This document shows positions 59,637 to 64,000 of a stretch of DNA of 64,000 bases, in pieces. The position numbers were made by a program, and so were the translations under genes. The stretch is taken from assembly GCF_017308975.1 (NCBI RefSeq), contig NZ_JADWPD010000003.1:310001-374000 (forward strand), in the 5' to 3' direction. The notes beneath the pieces are model-generated. The model searched no databases. It was not told the origin of the DNA and saw only the letters and a list, made by a program, of their open reading frames with translations. This stretch comes from Amycolatopsis sp. MtRt-6 (GTDB lineage: Bacteria > Actinomycetota > Actinomycetes > Mycobacteriales > Pseudonocardiaceae). Every line of letters begins with the position of its first letter. The stretch's first letter is position 1.

Positions 59637-60532
59637 CCCTGCGGCGGCATGGCCATCGGCGGCATGGTCATCGGGCGGCCGGTGCCGAGGCCGCCGTCCA
59701 CCACCACGGAGGTCCCGGTCAGGTAGGAGAAGTCCGGCGACGCCAAGGCGACCACGGCGGCGGCGATCTCCTTCGGCTCGGCCATCCTCGGCAGGCCGTG
59801 GACGTTCAGCGGGCCCCACGCCTGCTTGAACTGCGCCCACTGGTCGTCGGAGAGGCCGGTCCGGCGGACGAACGCGGTGTCCGTGGTGCCGGGGTCGATC
59901 GTGAGCACCCGGATCCCCTTGGCGCCGTAGTCCAGCGCGGCGGCCGACACGATGCCCTGGATCGCCCGCTTGCTGGCGGTGTACGCCGCGTGCCCGGGCC
60001 GGGTGTGCCCGGCTTGCGAGGAGGCGGTGCAGATGATGACGCCGCCGTTCGCGAGCAGGTGCGGGACCTCGTACTTGATCGCGAGGAACACCCCGCGGGC
60101 GTTGGTCCGCTGGACGTTTTCCCATTCGTCGACGCTGATCTCGTGCGTCGGCTTGGCGACGGTGACGCCCGCGTTGTTGAACGCGATGTCCAGCCGGCCC
60201 CAGCGGCGCACCACCGCGTCCACAAAGGACTCGACCTGCGCCGGCTCGCGGACGTCGGCCTGGACGTAGAAGCCCCGGCCACGCAGCTCGCGCTCCACCT
60301 CGCGGCCGAGTTCGGCACGCCGGCCGCAGAACCCCACCCGGGCGCCCTGGGCCGCGAACGCGAGAGCGGTCTCCCGGCCGATGCCCGAGGTCGCGCCGGT
60401 GATGAGCACGACCTTGCCGTCGAACCGGCCCTTCGCCGCGGTCGCGGCGCTCGCCGACGTCCCGGCGAGCACGGCCGCCGCGCCCGCCGCGCCGCCACCC
60501 AGGACGGCACGCCTGGTCACAGTGTTCCCCAC
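59633..60532 (-). CDS. Tat-signal SDR oxidoreductase
   Basis: A 299-residue short-chain dehydrogenase. Cofactor loop ITGATSGIGRE, NNAG, and catalytic Ser-Tyr-Lys in CTASSQAGHTRPGHAAYTASKRAIQG. Unusually it begins with a Tat-like leader (VTRRAVLGGGAAGAAAVLAGTSASAATAA) and ends with a Met/Pro-rich tail (GRPMTMPPMAMPPQG). It should therefore be exported folded with its NAD(P). GTG 60532 follows GGAGGGACT. An 11-bp inverted repeat lies just upstream. Confidence 0.85.
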   Translation of the reverse strand: MGNTVTRRAVLGGGAAGAAAVLAGTSASAATAAKGRFDGKVVLITGATSGIGRETALAFAAQGARVGFCGRRAELGREVERELRGRGFYVQADVREPAQVESFVDAVVRRWGRLDIAFNNAGVTVAKPTHEISVDEWENVQRTNARGVFLAIKYEVPHLLANGGVIICTASSQAGHTRPGHAAYTASKRAIQGIVSAAALDYGAKGIRVLTIDPGTTDTAFVRRTGLSDDQWAQFKQAWGPLNVHGLPRMAEPKEIAAAVVALASPDFSYLTGTSVVVDGGLGTGRPMTMPPMAMPPQG

Positions 60533-60540
60533 AGTCCCTC

Positions 60541-60589
60541 CAGTTGGATAGTTGGACTATCTACAATGGAGAGTAGCGCTATCCAACTG
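60541..60589. promoter_or_regulatory. Operator-like inverted repeats before SDR gene
   Basis: CAGTTGGATAG (60541-60551) is exactly inverted at 60579-60589. Inside, GATAGTTGGACTATC (60547-60561) is itself a palindrome. TetR regulators often use such sites; no regulator gene is adjacent. Confidence 0.5.
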
Positions 60590-60598
60590 AGAGGAGCC

Positions 60599-61864
60599 TC
60601 AGCCGGCGACGGCGGTCGCGCGGTCCAGCAGCAGAGCGCGCTCGCGAGCGTTCTCGGTCATCTCGGCCGCCCGGCGGAACTCCTGCTCGGCTTCCGCGCG
60701 CCGGCCCAGCTTCTCCAGCAGGTCGCCGCGGACGCTGGGCAGCAGGTGGTAGTCCTTCAACGCGGGTTCGCCGGCGACGGCGTCGACGACCGCCAGGCCC
60801 GCCTCGGGTCCGTAGGCCATCGCCACCGCGACCCCGCGGTTCAGCTCGATCACCGGCGACGGCTGAAGCTTGCCGAGGCCTTCGTACAGTGCCGCGATCC
60901 GCACCCAGTCCGTCTCCTCTGCCGTCCGCGCCCGGGCGTGGCAGGCCGCGATCGCCGCCTGGGCGGAGTACGGGCCGTACGCGCCGTCGGCGATCTGCTC
61001 GGACAACGTCAGCGCCGCGAGGCCGTGCTGGATCAGGAACCGGTCCCAGCGGGCGCGGTCCTGGTCCAGCAGCAGCACCGGTTCGCCGTTCGGGCCGGTG
61101 CGCGCCTTCGCGCGGGACGCCTGCAGCTCCATCAGCGCGACCAGGCCGTGGACCTCGGACTCGCCCGGCATCAGCCCGGCGAGCACGCGGCCGAGCCGCA
61201 TCGCCTCTTCGCAGAGCGCCGGCCGCATCCAGTCGTCGCCGCGGGTGGCCGAGTACCCCTCGTTGAACACGAGGTAGATGACTTCGAGCACGGAGGACAG
61301 CCGGGCGACGCGCTCGTCGCCCTCCGGCACCTCGAAGGGCACCTTCGCCGCGGAGAGGGCCTTCTTGGCCCGGACGATCCGCTGGGCGATCGTCGATTCG
61401 CGGACCAGGAAGGCACGCGCGATCTCGTCGGTGGTCAGGCCACCGAGCATGCGCAGCGTCAGCGCGACCCGGGCCTGCGTGTTCAGCACCGGGTGGCAGG
61501 CGACGAACAGCAGGCGGAGGACGTCGTCCTCGATGTGGTCGTCGAGCGCGGCGTCGAAGTCGGGCAGGACGCCGTCGCCGAGCCGCTGGTCGCGTCCGAC
61601 TTCCTCGAGTTTCTCGGCGTACCGCTCGTTGCGGCGGAACTGGTCGATGGCGCGCCGCTTGGCGGTGGTCATCAGCCACGCGCCGGGGTTGCGCGGCACG
61701 CCGGCGTCCGGCCACTGCTCCAGCGCCGCGACCAGGGCGTCCTGCGCCAGCTCCTCGGCGAGACCGACATCGCCGCGGGCCATCCGGGCCAGGCCCGCGA
61801 TGAGCCGCGGCGATTCGATCCGCCAGACCGTCTCCACCGTGCTCCGGGTGTCCGCAACCGTCAC
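60599..61864 (-). CDS. ECF42-type sigma factor (DUF6596 C-terminus)
   Basis: A 421-residue ECF sigma factor. Sigma2 includes MARGDVGLAEELAQDALVAALEQWP and NPGAWLMTTAKRRAIDQFRR; sigma4 includes LTLRMLGGLTTDEIARAFLVRESTIAQRIVRAKKAL. The large C-terminal extension (DUF6596/TPR-like, from about residue 185) carries EVIYLVFNEGYSATRG. The family needs this extension for activity instead of an anti-sigma factor. It is the last gene of an operon with two DGPF proteins, the conserved ECF42 arrangement. GTG 61864 is the start. Confidence 0.92.
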   Translation of the reverse strand: MTVADTRSTVETVWRIESPRLIAGLARMARGDVGLAEELAQDALVAALEQWPDAGVPRNPGAWLMTTAKRRAIDQFRRNERYAEKLEEVGRDQRLGDGVLPDFDAALDDHIEDDVLRLLFVACHPVLNTQARVALTLRMLGGLTTDEIARAFLVRESTIAQRIVRAKKALSAAKVPFEVPEGDERVARLSSVLEVIYLVFNEGYSATRGDDWMRPALCEEAMRLGRVLAGLMPGESEVHGLVALMELQASRAKARTGPNGEPVLLLDQDRARWDRFLIQHGLAALTLSEQIADGAYGPYSAQAAIAACHARARTAEETDWVRIAALYEGLGKLQPSPVIELNRGVAVAMAYGPEAGLAVVDAVAGEPALKDYHLLPSVRGDLLEKLGRRAEAEQEFRRAAEMTENARERALLLDRATAVAG

Positions 61865-61903
61865 CCGGCCATTCGACAGGGTGATCAGCCGCGGTGCAAC
61901 CCA

Positions 61904-62254
61904 CTACTCGCTGATCCGGCGAATCTCCAGCACGCCACCCTTCGCCTCGGGGTTGGGCGCCTGCTTCATCAGCTCGACGACCTCCTCGAGCGACTCGCCG
62001 TTCAGCACCCAGAAACCCGCGATCAGCTCCTTCGTCTCCGCGAAGGGCCCGTCGATGACCTTCGGCTCGGCGTCACCCTCGAAGACGACACGCACGCCTT
62101 CGGCGCTGGCGGTCAGGCCCTCGGCGAGCACGATCCGGCCTTCGCTGAACAGCCGGTCGTTGAACTGCGCCATCTCGGCCAGCTCCTCGGCGCTGGGCTG
62201 GAACCCGGCGGCCTCGGACTCGGCGCTGGCCTTGACCATCACCATGAAGCGCAT
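61904..62254 (-). CDS. DGPF/YCII-domain protein
   Basis: A 116-residue YCII-related protein with the DGPF motif in VIDGPFAETKELIAGFWVL. These proteins form small ferredoxin-like dimers and always accompany ECF42 genes; the role is unknown. The start ATG 62254 overlaps the stop of the preceding gene by one base (TGATG). Confidence 0.9.
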   Translation of the reverse strand: MRFMVMVKASAESEAAGFQPSAEELAEMAQFNDRLFSEGRIVLAEGLTASAEGVRVVFEGDAEPKVIDGPFAETKELIAGFWVLNGESLEEVVELMKQAPNPEAKGGVLEIRRISE

Positions 62255-62676
62255 CAGGCGTCCCCGGCGGCTTGCGCGCGCAGCCGTCCCTCCAGCTCTT
62301 CGACCTCGGGCGTCATGTTCTCGAAGTCGGACGCCTCGGCGACGCGCCGGATCTCGACCTCGCCGTGTTCCCCCTCGGGGTTCGGCATCCGCTTGATCCA
62401 CTCGACGCACTCGTCGCGGTCGCGGCACTCGAGGATCCAGAACCCGCCGACGAGCTCCTTCGACTCGGTGAAGGGGCCGTCGACGACCTTGGGCTCCTCC
62501 TTGCCGTCGAAGACGACCCTGGCGCCCTCGGAGCTGGGCGTCAGGCCTTCGCCGGCGAGCAGGACGCCGGCCTTGACCAGCTCTTCGTTGAACTTCGCCA
62601 TCTCCTCGAGCAGCTCGGCGCTGGGGGCCTTGCCGTCGGTCTGCTCGTCCGTCTTGACGATCACCATGAACCGCAT
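62254..62676 (-). CDS. DGPF/YCII-domain protein, first copy
   Basis: A 140-residue YCII-related protein with the DGPF motif in VVDGPFTESKELVGGFWIL and a C-terminal helix (VEELEGRLRAQA). It is similar in sequence to the next gene, a tandem duplication. ATG 62676 follows GAGAGGAGA. An ECF42-type promoter lies 33-59 bases upstream. Confidence 0.9.
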   Translation of the reverse strand: MRFMVIVKTDEQTDGKAPSAELLEEMAKFNEELVKAGVLLAGEGLTPSSEGARVVFDGKEEPKVVDGPFTESKELVGGFWILECRDRDECVEWIKRMPNPEGEHGEVEIRRVAEASDFENMTPEVEELEGRLRAQAAGDA

Positions 62677-62708
62677 CGCGGTCTCCTCTCGGTCGGTCCT
62701 GCCTACGC

Positions 62709-62735
62709 GTCGAACGGCCGGGCGCCGGATCGACA
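62709..62735 (-). promoter_or_regulatory. ECF42-type promoter
   Basis: On the minus strand, TGTCGA (62735-62730) and CGAC (62712-62709) are separated by 17 bases. This matches the -35 TGTCGA and -10 CGA[T/C] published for ECF42 in Streptomyces venezuelae, implying autoregulation. A palindrome GCGAAAA-AG-TTTTCGC (62742-62757) lies just further upstream. Confidence 0.6.
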
Positions 62736-62822
62736 GCTCCGGCGAAAAAGTTTTCGCGCGGGAAAACTAGCAGCTCAGGGCGGGGTCGGGGGGACAATTC
62801 GGACAGGGCAGAATCGTCAGCC

Positions 62823-63806
62823 GTGGCGGTACTCCCCGACGATCTCTCCTCCGCGCTCGACGACGAGCTGGCCCGGCACCCCCTGGCCCGGCTCACCCAG
62901 TCCGTCGACCGGCTCAGCGCGCGCTACCGCCAAGGTGACGCGGCCACTTCGCCGATCCTCACCTCCGAAGCGGACGTCGCCGCGTACGCGGGCTACCGCA
63001 TGCCTGCCACCTACGCCGCCGTTCACGCCGTGCTCGCCGAAGCCGCTTCGCGTGCTCCCGGCTTCGAGCCGCGTACCCAGATCGACGTCGGCGGCGGCAC
63101 CGGTGCCGCTGTGTGGGCGGCCGCCGCCGTGTGGCCTTCGCTCGCCCGGTGCACCGTGCTGGAACAGGTCGCCGGCGCCATCGGGCTCGGCAAACGGCTG
63201 GCCGCCGGCAGCGACCGGGCCGCCGTCCGGGACGCCGAATGGCGGCGTGGGCTCGTCGATCCCGCCTCGCCCGCCCCGGACGCCGACCTCGTCACGCTGT
63301 CCTACGTGCTCGGCGAGCTCCCCGGCGCCACCCGGGCCGACGTCGTGCGCTGGCTGGCCGCCAAGGCCGGCGCCGTCGCGCTGATCGAGCCCGGCACGCC
63401 GGCCGGGTACGAGCGGATCCGCGTCGCCCGCGCCCAGCTGATCGAGCTCGGCCTGCACGTCGTCGCGCCGTGCCCGCACGACGCCGCGTGCCCGATCGTG
63501 CCCGGCGAGGACTGGTGCCACTTCGCCGCGCGGCTGCCGCGGTCGGGGCTGCACCGGAAACTGAAGGCCGGCACGCTCGGGTTCGAAGACGAGAAGTTCG
63601 CCTACGTCGTCGCCACGCGAAGCACGCCGGAGCGGCCGGAAGCGCGGATCATCCGGCACCCGAAGAAGCACAAGGGCTGGGTCGCGCTCGACCTCTGCAC
63701 GGCTTCCGAAGGGCTGAAGCCCGCGGTCGCCGTCTCGAAGAAGCAGGGCCCGCGGTACCGCGCCGCGCGGGACGCCGAATGGGGCGACGGCTGGTCTTCC
63801 GCCTGA
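62823..63806 (+). CDS. Rsm22-family small-ribosomal-subunit protein (putative methyltransferase)
   Basis: A 327-residue Rsm22-family protein with a SAM-type fold: TQIDVGGGTGAAVWAA is the motif I region and LVTLSYVLGELP motif IV-like. CPHDAACPIVPGEDWCHFAARLPRSGLHRKLKAGTLGFEDEKFAYV is the distinctive Cys-rich family block, possibly a metal site. Mitochondrial Rsm22 belongs to the small ribosomal subunit; bacterial members probably modify or assemble it. GTG 62823. Confidence 0.85.
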   Translation: MAVLPDDLSSALDDELARHPLARLTQSVDRLSARYRQGDAATSPILTSEADVAAYAGYRMPATYAAVHAVLAEAASRAPGFEPRTQIDVGGGTGAAVWAAAAVWPSLARCTVLEQVAGAIGLGKRLAAGSDRAAVRDAEWRRGLVDPASPAPDADLVTLSYVLGELPGATRADVVRWLAAKAGAVALIEPGTPAGYERIRVARAQLIELGLHVVAPCPHDAACPIVPGEDWCHFAARLPRSGLHRKLKAGTLGFEDEKFAYVVATRSTPERPEARIIRHPKKHKGWVALDLCTASEGLKPAVAVSKKQGPRYRAARDAEWGDGWSSA

Positions 63807-63828
63807 TCCGCTGGCAAGGTGGCTGCCC

Positions 63829-64000
63829 ATGGGGAGAGTCATCGCGGAGATCAGCATGTCGGTGGACGGCATCGTGGCCGGCCCGGACACCAGCGCCGAC
63901 CACCGGCTGGGCAAGGGCGGCGGCCTGCTGCACGACTGGATGTTCGAGGGCACCGACGCCGACCACGAGGTCGCGGGCCGGCTGTTCGACGGCACCGGCG
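63829..64000 (+). CDS. Dihydrofolate reductase family protein, N-terminal part
   Basis: The frame from ATG 63829 continues past the window end. The 57 visible residues (MGRVIAEISMSVDGIVAGP, then LLHDWMFEG) match the start of RibD_C/DHFR-like reductases, similar to the gene at 40307-40909. Starts 22 bases after the Rsm22-like gene. Confidence 0.8.
   Translation, partial: MGRVIAEISMSVDGIVAGPDTSADHRLGKGGGLLHDWMFEGTDADHEVAGRLFDGTG

Noticed and set aside
59456..62770. 1104-residue plus-strand frame across SDR, ECF and DGPF genes
   Set aside because: It crosses three well-supported minus-strand genes and shows only low-complexity composition.

Overview
This very GC-rich window comes from an actinobacterium, most likely Amycolatopsis or a close Pseudonocardiaceae relative (inference). 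The supporting signs are a DasR-type regulator with a matching dre site, ectABCD, MurT/GatD, a mycothiol-type DinB enzyme, an Rsm22-family protein, an ECF42 sigma factor with DGPF partners, an actinobacterial gas-vesicle cluster, frequent GTG starts and many 4-nt start/stop overlaps. I saw no rRNA, tRNA or CRISPR.

Layout. 0-6 kb: a PLP threonine/serine dehydratase, a drug-efflux MFS pump, and an amino-sugar locus (dasR; divergent SIS isomerase/deaminase and BadF-type GlcNAc kinase behind a dre operator). 6-15 kb: envelope and unknown genes (DUF3159, SGNH hydrolase, BON-OmpA pair, a degenerate nucleotidyltransferase-like gene coupled to an unknown partner, an MmpS-like protein) and a large AfsR-type regulator. 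15-18 kb: ectABCD for ectoine and hydroxyectoine. 18-28.5 kb: patatin phospholipase, quinone reductase/HxlR pair, DUF445 with an Abi-alpha protein, DinB-family enzyme, LapA, dipeptidase, MarR, VOC. 28.8-30.1 kb: an intact ISAs1-family insertion with target duplication. 30.1-35.2 kb: a partial aerobic benzoyl-CoA (box) operon with boxC, boxB, a benzoate-CoA ligase and a broken amidohydrolase next to the IS. 35.2-39.3 kb: a GNAT acetyltransferase behind a short leader peptide and attenuator-like structures, and a frameshifted GH3 beta-glucosidase. 39.3-47.9 kb: TetR, HxlR and MarR regulators with palindromic operators, reductases, an ABC exporter, a meta-cleavage hydratase/decarboxylase pair, VOC and CoA-binding proteins. 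47.9-51.4 kb: a compact gas-vesicle operon (gvpO-J-L-S-K-A-F) ending in an NHL beta-propeller gene. 51.6-64 kb: a two-component system, murT-gatD, IclR plus lactate permease, HD phosphohydrolase, a Tat-signal SDR, ECF42/DGPF genes, an Rsm22-like protein and a truncated DHFR-like gene.

The most unusual signals are the 18-residue leader peptide with competing hairpins before the GNAT gene, the nucleotidyltransferase-like two-gene cassette at 9.3-10.6 kb, two copies of a 30-bp-period palindromic repeat whose arms covary, and several unrelated tandem repeats in intergenic DNA.
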